A DNA stretch of 64,000 nucleotides from the NCBI GenBank assembly GCA_017545165.1, contig JAFWQQ010000039.1, forward strand, positions 28,891-92,890. Direction: 5' to 3'. Of this stretch, positions 27,751 through 36,902 are shown in pieces. How positions within the stretch are numbered: position 1 is the first letter of the stretch; every line of letters begins with the position of its first letter. Made by a program: the position numbers and the translations under genes. This DNA comes from Oscillospiraceae bacterium. GTDB taxonomy: Bacteria; Bacillota; Clostridia; Oscillospirales; Oscillospiraceae. Under the pieces are notes generated by a model, which saw nothing but the letters and a program-made list of their open reading frames with translations, did no database searches and was not told the origin of the DNA.

Positions 27751-29520
27751 TCACCTCTCTCCATCCGGCATCCTGCTGCGGGCCAGCCGGGCATAGTCTT
27801 TGGCATAGCGGTACTGCCGCAGGGAATACTCGCCGAATTCCACGCCCTCGCAGCGCTTGAACTCGCACCAGTTGCTCCAGAGCAGGCCGCATACGGCGAC
27901 GTAACAGTAGATCTTCGTCCTGAGCTCCTCTCCGCAGCCTCCCTCCGGCTCGAAGTACAGGTCGATCAGGCGGTCGATCTGCTCCCGCTCGTAGAGCGCA
28001 TAGATGCAGAACATGGCGATATCCACATGGGGATCCTGCATCCCGGCGTATTCCCAGTCGGTCAGCTGCAGAAGCTCCTCCCCATCCGGGCCGGGATAGA
28101 ACAGGAAGTTGTCCGGCACGGCGTCGATATGGGTCAGGCTCTCCCGGATCTTCAGAGAATCCAGGTAGTCCTTCAGGGCAAAGATCTCCGCCTTGGTCTT
28201 TGTATAATCCCGATAGGCCGAGGGCGCTCCGTTCCACAGGGACTCGTAGAAATCGATCATGGCGAAGAGATCGAAGCGGTGGGGTACGGTCAGCTCCATC
28301 CGGTGAAAGTCCCGGAGCTTTCTCATGCAGCGGCGCAGTTCCTGTTCGTTCTCACTGTCGCAGTTGTGGACGCCCTCCAGGAAGCGGGTGATCTTGAAGC
28401 CGGTCCGGGGGTCCAGATACACCGGATCGTCGCAGAGCCCCTTGCCCCGGATCGCCCGGTAGACCAGGGCCTCCTTCTGTCGGTCGATCAGGCGGTCGGT
28501 ACCCTCGCCCGGAATGCGCATGATATAGCGCCCTCCCTCACAGGAAAACAGAAAGGAGCGGTTGGTCATCCCCTTTTTGAGGACGCAGATTTCCTTGATA
28601 GAGGTTGTGGAAGTGCCCAGTGCTTTTGCGGCCGCCTCCAGCGCCTCGGAGCGCAGCTGGGCGGAATTGCCGTCCAGCTCCCGCAGCTGCTCATAGGTGT
28701 TGATCTCCACCACGGAGGCCTCCGGCGCGATACGGGCCGGGATCGCTTCTCCCTCCAGCACCGCCTCCCAAAAGGCCCCGTCGTATTTCGCGTCTCCGTC
28801 CAGATCGAGCAGGCGCCGCCGGAGTCGAGCCGCGTCTTCCCGACGCAGATAGGCAAGACCGATCATCCTCTGCCCCTGCTCCTTCCCCCTGCAGGGGCTC
28901 AGCTCCATCCTGCGGTTGACCCTGACCCGGCTGTCCGGATCGGCCTCGCCGCTCATCAGATACCAGGAATAGAGTTCATGGCGGCGAAAGGGGTTTTCCT
29001 GAAACCACAGATCGCAGGGGACGACATAGGCGTCCTCCAGCCAGGCGGCGGCCAGGGCGAGGGAGTGGAGATTGTTTTTGGATGCGTACAGCGAATTGAC
29101 GATGAGCCGGACGCCACAGCTGTCGATTAGGTACTCGAACTGCTCCTTCAAAAAGCCCACCACCACGGCAATCTCCGTCACGCCCGCTTCCCGGAGCTGG
29201 CGGATCAGCCGCTCGATCAGCGTCTCCCCCCGCACCTCCAGCAGCGGCTTCGGCGCCTGCTGATTGATGGGGACCATCCGCATACCCGGTCCCGCCGCCA
29301 GCAGGATCGCTCGTCGCGGCCTGTTGTCTGCCAGCGCTTCTCTCCCGGCAGCACTGAGCTGACCCGTTTCCGTCACGATCCCCTGCCTGCGGAGCTCCAG
29401 CAGGGCCTTGTTCACCGCCCCCAGGGACATCCCTGCGCAAGCGGCCAGCTCCCGCTGATTGGTCGAGGGGCTTTGGGCCAGGGTCATCCAAACATCATCT
29501 GTTTGTCTGTTCATGAACAT
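27751..29520 (-). CDS. Three-domain fusion: winged HTH, LicC-like cytidylyltransferase, LicA-like choline kinase
   Basis: 589 residues. Residues 1-65 are a winged helix (STNQRELAACAGMSLGAVNK then ALLELRRQGIVTETGQLSAAG). Residues about 70-300 are a LicC-type domain (AILLAAGPGMRMVPINQQAP, KPLLEVRGETLIERLI, VPCDLWFQENPF). Residues about 310-589 are an aminoglycoside/choline kinase fold with an N-lobe GMTNRSFLF, Brenner loop HIDAVPDNFLFY and metal loop LTDWEYAGMQDPHVD. It could phosphorylate choline and make CDP-choline. The LicC domain has GPGMRM where active LicC has GxGSRF-like residues, so its activity is uncertain. Start ATG follows AAAGGAAAT. Confidence 0.8.
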   Translation of the reverse strand: MFMNRQTDDVWMTLAQSPSTNQRELAACAGMSLGAVNKALLELRRQGIVTETGQLSAAGREALADNRPRRAILLAAGPGMRMVPINQQAPKPLLEVRGETLIERLIRQLREAGVTEIAVVVGFLKEQFEYLIDSCGVRLIVNSLYASKNNLHSLALAAAWLEDAYVVPCDLWFQENPFRRHELYSWYLMSGEADPDSRVRVNRRMELSPCRGKEQGQRMIGLAYLRREDAARLRRRLLDLDGDAKYDGAFWEAVLEGEAIPARIAPEASVVEINTYEQLRELDGNSAQLRSEALEAAAKALGTSTTSIKEICVLKKGMTNRSFLFSCEGGRYIMRIPGEGTDRLIDRQKEALVYRAIRGKGLCDDPVYLDPRTGFKITRFLEGVHNCDSENEQELRRCMRKLRDFHRMELTVPHRFDLFAMIDFYESLWNGAPSAYRDYTKTKAEIFALKDYLDSLKIRESLTHIDAVPDNFLFYPGPDGEELLQLTDWEYAGMQDPHVDIAMFCIYALYEREQIDRLIDLYFEPEGGCGEELRTKIYCYVAVCGLLWSNWCEFKRCEGVEFGEYSLRQYRYAKDYARLARSRMPDGER

Positions 29521-29546
29521 GTATTTCCTTTCTATTTATGAACATT
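29508..29546 (-). promoter_or_regulatory. TGTTCATGAACA palindrome and second half-site over the start of the wHTH-LicC-LicA gene
   Basis: TGTTCATGAACA (29508-29519) is a perfect 12-bp palindrome on the start codon. A second TTATGAACATT lies at 29536-29546, 25 bp from the first TCATGAACATG, and the ribosome binding site sits between them. It may be an operator for the winged-helix domain; the overlap with coding sequence makes this tentative. Confidence 0.4.
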
Positions 29547-29557
29547 CAAGCAAGAAA

Positions 29558-29585
29558 AGAAGCACTCTCGTGCTTTTTTCTTGTA
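29558..29585 (-). terminator. Weak terminator after licD
   Basis: AAGCAC-GAGA-GTGCTT (29575-29560) on the minus strand, followed by CTTTTCTTG. The stem is only 6 bp, so it may be partial. Confidence 0.45.
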
Positions 29586-30350
29586 TTACCATTCCCAGAT
29601 CTCAACGGTTCTTTTTTTTGCCCGCTCCGGATCCGCTCCGGGGGGCGGCGTCATATAATCCCCGTACCAGCGGGTGAGGACCTTGTCCCAGTCCCGTGGG
29701 ATCCGGACGGAAAAGTCCTCGTAATCGGCTTTCTGCGCCGGCTCCAGCCATGCCTTTTCGATCAGCCAGGCCGGTCCGTCCTGGGTCCCGACGATTTGGG
29801 CTTTCTCATAGGGGCAGCGCTGGCAGAGCCGATCATAGGCGCGGATGATCGCCTTCAGCGGGATCGGGAAGAGCAGGACCTTCAGCAGCCTGACCAGAAG
29901 CCGCTTCTTCCCCCGGTACTCCAGGGGGTTCACGGTTTTGACCAGACGCATGCGGATGAGCTTGTGGCCCCATTCGCTCATGCGGCGATCCGTACGCTCT
30001 TCGTTACTATACCCTATCAGTCGGTAAACGTCAACATGTAAATAGTATGTATCGAAGCCCACCGCCCCGACCCGCCCGAAGCAGCGGGGATAAGAGCGCT
30101 CACTCCGGTAGTCCCACCAGAATTTTTGATCCAGCTCCCGCTCCATGGCCTCGGAAAACCGGTCATAGCAGTCGGAGGGCACGGCGATGTCGATATCGCT
30201 GTCCCAGGGGATCATGCCCTTATGACGCACGGTCCCGAGGAGGGAGCCGTAGAACATGTAATACGGAATGGATTCCTTTTCGCAGATGCGCACGACCTCC
30301 CGCAGCATTTCGTTGCTGCGGTCCTGCACTTCCTGCAGCTTCATTTTCAT
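29586..30350 (-). CDS. licD: LicD-family phosphocholine transferase
   Basis: 254 residues. LicD core: YYMFYGSLLGTVRHKGMIPW (about 30-49) then DSDIDIAVP with the acidic metal site, and a HVDVYRL strand. Members move phosphocholine (or another phosphodiester group) from the CDP form onto a surface glycan or teichoic acid. It is next to LicC/LicA and TagD/TagF-like genes, which supports a phosphocholine-decorated teichoic-type polymer. Confidence 0.85.
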   Translation of the reverse strand: MKMKLQEVQDRSNEMLREVVRICEKESIPYYMFYGSLLGTVRHKGMIPWDSDIDIAVPSDCYDRFSEAMERELDQKFWWDYRSERSYPRCFGRVGAVGFDTYYLHVDVYRLIGYSNEERTDRRMSEWGHKLIRMRLVKTVNPLEYRGKKRLLVRLLKVLLFPIPLKAIIRAYDRLCQRCPYEKAQIVGTQDGPAWLIEKAWLEPAQKADYEDFSVRIPRDWDKVLTRWYGDYMTPPPGADPERAKKRTVEIWEW

Positions 30351-30398
30351 ACTATACCTCCCAAGCGTTTCCCGCAGGGCACAGATCGCTTCCCCGCC

Positions 30399-30791
30399 TC
30401 AGCCCTTCAGCTCGCGTTTGATTTGGGTGGTGCTGATCTCCGGCGTCCGGGGCAGATACACCACCTCGACCCCTTCCTCCTTCAGGAAATCGAACTTGCC
30501 CTTCCAGTCGTCCCCCATGACGAAGGTGTCGATATGATATTCGTGCATGTCGCTGCGCTTCTGTTCCCAGCTCTCCTCGGGGATTACCAGGTCCACGTAG
30601 CGGATTGCCTCCACCAGGGCCTTGCGCTGCTCATAGCTGAAGTAGCACTTCTTCTGTTTCTCGTTCCAGTTGAACTCGTCGGTGGAGACCACCACGATCA
30701 GATAGTCCCCCAATGCCTTGGCCCGGCGCAGCAGGTTGATATGGCCGTAGTGCAGCAGGTCAAAGGTGCCGTAGGTGATCACGCGCTTCAT
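30399..30791 (-). CDS. tagD: Glycerol-3-phosphate cytidylyltransferase
   Basis: 130 residues, exact family size. Nucleotidyltransferase motifs GTFDLLHYGHINLLRRA (8-24) with the HxGH, DTFVMGDDWKGKFD, and the C-terminal RTPEISTTQIKRE with ISTT. It makes CDP-glycerol for wall teichoic acid or polyglycerol-phosphate units. Overlaps the TagF-like gene by 4 bp, giving donor and transferase as a pair. Confidence 0.93.
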   Translation of the reverse strand: MKRVITYGTFDLLHYGHINLLRRAKALGDYLIVVVSTDEFNWNEKQKKCYFSYEQRKALVEAIRYVDLVIPEESWEQKRSDMHEYHIDTFVMGDDWKGKFDFLKEEGVEVVYLPRTPEISTTQIKRELKG

Positions 30792-32593
30792 TGTCTTCTC
30801 TCCTCATCCTTCTCCGCGGCCTTGTCTTCGCCGCAGATGTAGTCCACCAGCGCCTGCGAGGCATTTCCGCTCTCGAAGGTCTTGTAAAACTCCAGGATCT
30901 CCCGGGCGTTTGCCGCCGCGCTCTCCTCGCTCCAGTTTTCGATCAGCGCAAGCAGCTCCCGCTGGTTATGGGCGATGCGGAAGGGGGTGTCCTCCATGCG
31001 GAAATAAAGCTGCCGGTCGTCGGAAACGTACTGCTCGTAGTCCTCCTGATACAGCAGCGTCCCCTTCCCCGCCAGGGCCAGATCGCCCGGGGTGGAGGAA
31101 TAGTCCGTGATCAGCAGGTCCGTAACGCAGAGGATATCCGCCATGTCGGGATAGTCCGTCAGATCCGTGATCCGACCGTCATAGGTCTTCCGCTGTTCCA
31201 GGCGCGCACCCACGTGCCCCCGCTGGATCCCCTGCCAGAAATAACCGGTCCTGCATTCCAGCGCGTCCAGAACCGCGGGCAGATCCAACTCGCCGACCTT
31301 CTGCTCGGCTCCGTAGAGGTGATCCCGGAAGGTTGGGGCATACAGGAGCACGCGCTTGCCCTGGTGAAGCCCCAGCTTTTCCCGAAGTCGGCTGCGCTTC
31401 TCCTCCGTCAGATGCAGCAGGCAGTCGTCCCTCGGGGTGCCGGCACGCAGCAGCTCCCCCTCGTAATGCATGGCAGAGCGGTACTGCATCACGCCGTATT
31501 CCGAGCCCACCACGCCCAGGTCGCAGAGCTCCGGCTCAATGATCCGCCGGAAATAATTGCGCTTGCGGAATTTTTCCATACTCTCCGTGGCGTCGAAGAG
31601 GATCTTCTTCATGCCCCGGTCCCCGTGCCAGGTCTGGATATAGCGCTGGCCCCGGCGCTTGAGCACGCCGTTGGGCAGCAACACGTTCACGATCCAACAG
31701 GAGGCGGTGGCCAATTCCCGATACCAGGCAAAGGAGCCGAATTTCACGATTTTCACGTAGTCTGGAAACGTTTTCTTCGCCTTTTCCACATTGGCCATTC
31801 CCCAGACGATGGTCCACTCCGGATGGGTCTCGTGCAGCTTCTCGGAGACAGCCCGGGGATTGTCCGCGTAGTTATTGCCGTTGAAGCTCATGAAAACCGC
31901 TTTCTTCGGATCTACGCTCCAAATGCTCGCCAGGCGCATAGGAAGGCGGTACTTCAGGAACTTGTGGCCAAACCAAAAAAAGGAGGTCACATAATTGTTG
32001 GTCAGCTTATCTTTGGTGCTCATGGTTTTTCCTTTATGCTCAAAGTTCTCCGGCTCCTCCATCTTTTCCCGAGCCGGCAGAAAACGCCGGAAGAGCAGCC
32101 AGAGCGCGGCGCCGATCACCGTCCCAAGGCTGTTGTGCAGCAGATCGTCCAACTCAAAGACACCTCGCGCTGAAAGCGCCTGCAGCAGTTCAGCAAACAG
32201 GGACAGCCCCACGCCCAGGAGAACAGTCTTCCGAAAGCCGGACCTGCGTTCCGCGAGGGGGCAGATCAGGCCGAAGGGGACGAACAGCAGCACATTGAAG
32301 ATGTTCTGAAACAGCAGATAATAATGTCCCTCGAGGTAGGCCCGATAGGACCAGAAGAGCTTCATCTGGAAACGCGGTTCCGCTTTATTTGTTCGTCCAA
32401 TGAGAAGAATGGTGAACAGCAGGACCACATAAACGCTCAGCAATGCCAGCGAGACCCGCTGTCTTCGCGGGATCCTCCAGTTTTCTCTCTTCCAGAAGCA
32501 AATCAGCCAGCAGAAGCAGCCTGCCAGGATCGCCGTCAGAACAACAGGCAGCGTCAGATAATGCCGCAAAATGCTCGAGGCATAAATCATCAT
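30788..32593 (-). CDS. VanZ-like membrane domain fused to CDP-glycerol glycerophosphotransferase (TagB/TagF type)
   Basis: 601 residues. Residues 1-180 have five hydrophobic segments and VanZ traits (NIFNVLLFVPFGLICPLA, then LFAELLQALSARGVFELDD). Residues about 205-590 are a Glyphos_transf domain: QTWHGDRGMKKILFDA (usual QTWHGTP), LLYAPTFRD, and LITDYSSTPGDLALAGK (usual ITDYSSVxFD). It would polymerise or add glycerol phosphate. An internal ATG at 32021-32023 (MSTKDKL) is preceded by AAAGGA at 6 bp, so the 411-residue transferase could also be made alone. Overlap with tagD is 4 bp. Confidence 0.83.
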   Translation of the reverse strand: MMIYASSILRHYLTLPVVLTAILAGCFCWLICFWKRENWRIPRRQRVSLALLSVYVVLLFTILLIGRTNKAEPRFQMKLFWSYRAYLEGHYYLLFQNIFNVLLFVPFGLICPLAERRSGFRKTVLLGVGLSLFAELLQALSARGVFELDDLLHNSLGTVIGAALWLLFRRFLPAREKMEEPENFEHKGKTMSTKDKLTNNYVTSFFWFGHKFLKYRLPMRLASIWSVDPKKAVFMSFNGNNYADNPRAVSEKLHETHPEWTIVWGMANVEKAKKTFPDYVKIVKFGSFAWYRELATASCWIVNVLLPNGVLKRRGQRYIQTWHGDRGMKKILFDATESMEKFRKRNYFRRIIEPELCDLGVVGSEYGVMQYRSAMHYEGELLRAGTPRDDCLLHLTEEKRSRLREKLGLHQGKRVLLYAPTFRDHLYGAEQKVGELDLPAVLDALECRTGYFWQGIQRGHVGARLEQRKTYDGRITDLTDYPDMADILCVTDLLITDYSSTPGDLALAGKGTLLYQEDYEQYVSDDRQLYFRMEDTPFRIAHNQRELLALIENWSEESAAANAREILEFYKTFESGNASQALVDYICGEDKAAEKDEERRQ

Positions 32594-32634
32594 AACAAGC
32601 CCCTCTATGCTCGCTCACAGCACCCGCACGGCCC

Positions 32635-34185
32635 TCAGCTCTTTTTCAGCTTCTTCCGCAGGAGCTTCGTCAGGTCCTCGATCTCCCGTACCCGCAGCAG
32701 CTTCACTGCCGGCAGATACAGGATCACGCCACTGACAGCCGCCGCCAGCAGACGGAGGTAGACGTTCAGGCTTACCGCCGTCGCCAGCGCCCAGGCAGCG
32801 CCGCAGGAAACAGCGGAGGCCAGCAGCACCTTCCCGAAGGTCAAGCTCAGCTGCTTCCATTCCAGCTCCACATGCTTGCGCACAAAGAAGAAGCGGAGCC
32901 CCAGAGAAATCATCGCGGCCAGCGAAGTGGCCAGCGCCAGACCGTTGACGCCCATGAAATGGGCCAGGGTCAGGTTCAGCGCAACGTTGATGACCATATT
33001 GATCAGGGAGATGATCAGAGGGGTGCGGGTGTCGCCGAAGCCGTAAAAGATATTGGAGACCACAGTGGCGCTGGCGTAAAAGAGCAGGCCAAGGCTATAG
33101 AAGGTAAAGACGCCCGCTGTAAGGGCGACGGATTCCTCCTGAAACGCCCCCCGCTCGAATACGGCGCGCACCAGGTCCTGGCTGAACAGCATACAGGCCA
33201 CGGTCACCGGGATCATGAGCAGCATGAAGATGCTCAGGATCTTGGTCAGGAGCTTTTCCAGCTCCTTCAGCTTCTTCTGGGAGATCAGCTCTACCATCTG
33301 GGGGAAGAGGGCCGTCGCCACTGCCGTGGAGAGCAGCCCGTTGAACACATTGGTCAGCCGGTGGCCGTAGTTCATGCCGGAAACCGCGCCCTCCGGGAAC
33401 ATGGAGGCCATAGCCCGGTCAATGAGCACATTGATCTGGTGAACGCCGCCGGACAGCAGTGCCGAGGGCAGGCGCTTGAGCATCACGCCGAACTCCGGAC
33501 ACTTGAAGTTGAAATCCGGCCGGAAACGGTAGCCCCAGTCGATAAAGGGCAGCTCCATCAGCAGGCGCAGCAGTCCCCCCACGATCAGCGCCACGGCCAT
33601 GGCCCGGATGCCGAAGCGATGATAGAACAGGATCGCCGCCAGGATCACGGGGATGTGGGTGGCCACCTCCCGGATCTGGCTGCCGAAAAACTTGTTGTGG
33701 CACTGGAGCATGGAGGCGTAGACGGCGGCGGCGATGATGAAGATGTACATCGGCGCGCTGATGCGCACCAGCTCAATGCAGAGGCTCCTGGTCTCTCCCT
33801 CAAAGCCGGGGGCGACCAGGGACACGACCGGACTCGCCAACAGGATGAGCAGCACCACGACGGCAAGCGAAACCATCGTGAAAAAAGTGATCATCTTGTT
33901 GGCCAGCCCGTCTGCGGAGGCCTGGTTGTTCTGGGTCTGCTTGTCCTTGTAGATCGGCAGGAAGACCTTCCAGATGCCCACGCTCAGCATGGGGTAGATC
34001 ACCTGCTGGATGCTGGCGACCATGTAGTAAGCGTCACTCTGATAGGTCGTGCCCAGATAGGCGGCGTTGACGGCCTCAGACAAAAAGGCAGCCAGCTTCG
34101 CCAGCACGGAGACAAATACGATGACCAGCGTACCGCGAAAGATCCTTTTGCCGATATGATTATGTTCCTTGTGCTTCTCTTCCAT
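32635..34185 (-). CDS. MurJ/MviN-type lipid-linked intermediate flippase
   Basis: 516 residues, about 14 membrane segments. MOP superfamily, MurJ branch: AFLSEAVNAAYLGTTYQSDAY near the N-terminus, and the FGVMLKRLPSALLSGGVHQI and TAVATALFPQMVELISQKKL segments. It is the only flippase found in the region, so it probably exports the polymer repeat unit made by this cluster; a role in peptidoglycan (lipid II) cannot be excluded. No separate Wzx is seen. Confidence 0.82.
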   Translation of the reverse strand: MEEKHKEHNHIGKRIFRGTLVIVFVSVLAKLAAFLSEAVNAAYLGTTYQSDAYYMVASIQQVIYPMLSVGIWKVFLPIYKDKQTQNNQASADGLANKMITFFTMVSLAVVVLLILLASPVVSLVAPGFEGETRSLCIELVRISAPMYIFIIAAAVYASMLQCHNKFFGSQIREVATHIPVILAAILFYHRFGIRAMAVALIVGGLLRLLMELPFIDWGYRFRPDFNFKCPEFGVMLKRLPSALLSGGVHQINVLIDRAMASMFPEGAVSGMNYGHRLTNVFNGLLSTAVATALFPQMVELISQKKLKELEKLLTKILSIFMLLMIPVTVACMLFSQDLVRAVFERGAFQEESVALTAGVFTFYSLGLLFYASATVVSNIFYGFGDTRTPLIISLINMVINVALNLTLAHFMGVNGLALATSLAAMISLGLRFFFVRKHVELEWKQLSLTFGKVLLASAVSCGAAWALATAVSLNVYLRLLAAAVSGVILYLPAVKLLRVREIEDLTKLLRKKLKKS

Positions 34186-34241
34186 CGCGTTTGATCCTTT
34201 TGCCGAACCGGCAGTTGTAGCATTCCAGCGCGCGATCTGCG

Positions 34242-35381
34242 TCAGTCTGCGGTGAACAGCGTGGGGTACCGTGACTCGTCCTCGATGACACCATAGGCCT
34301 TCGCGCGCATCAGGATCTTCTCCGCCCAGCAGCGGTGGGGCCCGATCTCGTTCATCTTGTTGCCGCTGCTGCTCTTGACCACGCCGCCGCTGGTGCCCAG
34401 CACCTGCAGCGCGTCGTCATAGACCTCCCGCGTCACCGCAAGCATCCCGTTCACATAGGGGATGTGGGTGGGGTGGATGATGGTCTTGCCGATGAAGCCG
34501 TTGGCCTGATCCAGCAGCAGCTCCCGCAGCAGTCCGTCCACCGCGTCGTTGATGAGGGTCTGCTGCTTGAAGAGGGAGCGGTTCATGGTCTGGGGCGCGT
34601 CGTCGAACTTCATGCTCTTGGCGGCGCGGAAATACTCCCACACAGGGCCGGACACGCTGTAGTCGTTGTGCCGGGAGAAGACGTTCAGCACGTCCTTCAG
34701 GCAGTCCGCCACGGTCATGATGTCATAGATCGTGTAGTTGATGCCCCGGCGCACACCGAACACCGACGACCAGTCGGTGCCGCCCACGCGCACGTTCAGC
34801 ACCAGCTCCCTGTGCCGGTCCAGGATCTCCTTGACGCCCATCAGCTCCGGGATCCGGGTCTCCAGATAGGCCATCTCCCGGCTCTCCAGGATGGGCATGC
34901 CGTAGATGATCTCCCCGAAGCGGGCATTCAGCTCTTCCAGATGTTCGAAGTAGGCTTCCCCGTTTTCCGCGTTGAACTTGGGGAAATTGAAGGCCGTGAC
35001 CAGGTGGATGTGCTCCGGCCGCAGCATGGCGGAGAAGTGCCGGAACTGCTCGATATTGCGGACCCGGAAGATGATCAGGGGGATCTCCTCATAGCCGATC
35101 GTCCCCTTCTCCAGCTCCGCGTTCAGCTCGTCCAGCAGGTGGATCACGTTCCGCTCCGCCTCGCCTACCAGCTCCTCCCGGCAGGCATCCTCGAAGCACA
35201 TGACCATGGAGGTGAGCCCCGGATATTTCTTGGTCAGGATTGGCTGCAGAAAGTCCTTGGTCCCCGGCATGTACATGGTGGCGCCCAGGCAGTAGCGCAG
35301 CAGATCCCGCGGGGTGTATTTATCGAAATTCACCGGCTCCATCACGAACTTGGAGCTGGGCTGATTGGCGTGGTGTCTCAT
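34242..35381 (-). CDS. HpcH/HpaI aldolase / citrate lyase beta-like protein (C-C bond lyase TIM barrel)
   Basis: 379 residues. The segments LGATMYMPGTKDFLQP, MVMCFEDACRE, IIYGMPILESREMAYLE, VLNVRVGGTDWSSVFGVRR and GFIGKTIIHPTHIPYVNG are typical of the CitE-like TIM-barrel lyases, including the conserved Mg-binding Glu/Asp and IHP motif. The closest group by eye is the C-C bond lyase family found in Ter-type stress clusters with ATP-grasp proteins. No tellurite genes are nearby. It may cleave or form a C-C bond in a CoA-linked carboxylate; substrate unknown. Confidence 0.7.
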   Translation of the reverse strand: MRHHANQPSSKFVMEPVNFDKYTPRDLLRYCLGATMYMPGTKDFLQPILTKKYPGLTSMVMCFEDACREELVGEAERNVIHLLDELNAELEKGTIGYEEIPLIIFRVRNIEQFRHFSAMLRPEHIHLVTAFNFPKFNAENGEAYFEHLEELNARFGEIIYGMPILESREMAYLETRIPELMGVKEILDRHRELVLNVRVGGTDWSSVFGVRRGINYTIYDIMTVADCLKDVLNVFSRHNDYSVSGPVWEYFRAAKSMKFDDAPQTMNRSLFKQQTLINDAVDGLLRELLLDQANGFIGKTIIHPTHIPYVNGMLAVTREVYDDALQVLGTSGGVVKSSSGNKMNEIGPHRCWAEKILMRAKAYGVIEDESRYPTLFTAD

Positions 35382-35483
35382 GGATGTTTTCCTTTCTCAC
35401 CGCGGGAACGGCGCAGGGGCGCAGCCGTCTCCGCGGGAAATGCATGAACGCCGCCGGCATGAGGCCGGCAGCCCGGGCAGGGA

Positions 35484-36902
35484 TCAGTTCCCCGCTTTTC
35501 TCTTGTTGGCGCTGAAATAAAACAGGATCCCGATGACGATCCAGGCAAGCAGGCAGAGGTAGGATTCCTTCCCCAGGGAGCAGTTGAACAGGGGGATCGG
35601 CACCAGCAGCAGGACCACGAAGGCCAGGGACATGAGCGTGCCCAGAATGCCGGTGAACATGATGCCCTTGTTGTTCTCCCTTCTGGCAAAACGGAAGGCC
35701 GCCAGGGAGGAATAGCCGTAGCCGATGGCCGCGCCGATGGAGGACATGTCCACGATCCAGCCCAGGGCCGTCCGGCCGAAGAAGGGCGCGAAAAGCGCGA
35801 TGGCCAGGATGAAGAGGATCGCGTGGGCCGGGGTCTTGTACTTGCCGTGGAGCTCGCCGAACCAGGCGGGCAGGACCTTCTCCTTCGCCATGGAGTAGAG
35901 CAGGCGGCTGGTGGCCATGTAGAAGCCCACGATCCCGGAGAGGATCGCGCCCAGCACGGCCACGCCCAGGAAGACCAGGCCCGCGGTCCCAAGCAGCTGA
36001 TAGCCGGCGTGGAAGGTGGGCAGGGAAAGCAGCCCGGATTGATTGGGCAGATCCTCGATATAGGCCGCCCAGTTGGCATAGCCCTCCGGCACCACGGCGG
36101 CAGTCACTGTATTCAGCACCACGTAGACCGCCGCGCCGAACAGGATAGACAGCACCATGATGGTTTTCGTCTTTTTCGGGGAGAACTTGAACTCCTCCGC
36201 CGCCTGGGGGATGGTATCAAAGCCCACAAAGGCCCAGGGGGCCACCGCCACCACCGCCAGGACCCCGGCCAGTCCGGAATTTCCCGGCGCAAAGCCCGGC
36301 TCCAGATTGCGGAAGGAGGCCTGGGGGCTGAAGATCGCGGCCGCCGTGACGATCAGCACGCCGCCCACCAGGGCAAAGACCAGGCAGGTCTGAAAGACGC
36401 CCGTAAAACGCACGCCCCGAATGCTCAAAAAGGCGAAGAGCAGCAGCGCCGCCACCGCCAGCAGGATCTCGCCGAAATAGATGTCGTAGCCCGCCACGCT
36501 GTAATGGAAGCCCACCTGGAAGACGTTGTTCATCAGGTTCCGGCCGATCAGAGCCAGGGCCGTGGCGTTGAGGGGAACGATGGCCAGATAGGACAGGCCC
36601 AAAAACCAGGAGCACACAAAGGCGTGCTTCTCTCCGAAAGCCTGCTGGGTATAGGTAAACTCGCCGCCGGCCACCGGGTACTTGTTGATCATGTAGTGAT
36701 AATTGAAGGCGATCACGATCATGATCAGGGCGGCGACGCCCATGGCGATGGCCGTGCCAAGGGGTCCCGCATTTCCGAGGAAGGTGTTGCCGGGCATGAC
36801 GAAAGCGCCCCAGCCAATGATACAGCCCAGGGCAAGGGACCAGACGTTCAGGGGGCTCAGTTTTTTCTCGAGCATTTGCTCTGTTTTCAAATGAATCACC
36901 AA
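35484..36902 (-). CDS. APC-superfamily amino acid permease
   Basis: 472 residues, about 12 membrane segments. GCIIGWGAFVMPGNTFL near the N-terminus (first helix with the substrate-binding Gly-rich stretch), PVAGGEFTYTQQAFG, and WAFVGFDTIPQAAEEFKFSP are typical APC permease motifs. It imports an amino acid or related compound. Overlap of 7 bp with the upstream ATP-grasp gene suggests coupled function: uptake of a small molecule that the ligase attaches (inference). Confidence 0.85.
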   Translation of the reverse strand: MVIHLKTEQMLEKKLSPLNVWSLALGCIIGWGAFVMPGNTFLGNAGPLGTAIAMGVAALIMIVIAFNYHYMINKYPVAGGEFTYTQQAFGEKHAFVCSWFLGLSYLAIVPLNATALALIGRNLMNNVFQVGFHYSVAGYDIYFGEILLAVAALLLFAFLSIRGVRFTGVFQTCLVFALVGGVLIVTAAAIFSPQASFRNLEPGFAPGNSGLAGVLAVVAVAPWAFVGFDTIPQAAEEFKFSPKKTKTIMVLSILFGAAVYVVLNTVTAAVVPEGYANWAAYIEDLPNQSGLLSLPTFHAGYQLLGTAGLVFLGVAVLGAILSGIVGFYMATSRLLYSMAKEKVLPAWFGELHGKYKTPAHAILFILAIALFAPFFGRTALGWIVDMSSIGAAIGYGYSSLAAFRFARRENNKGIMFTGILGTLMSLAFVVLLLVPIPLFNCSLGKESYLCLLAWIVIGILFYFSANKRKAGN

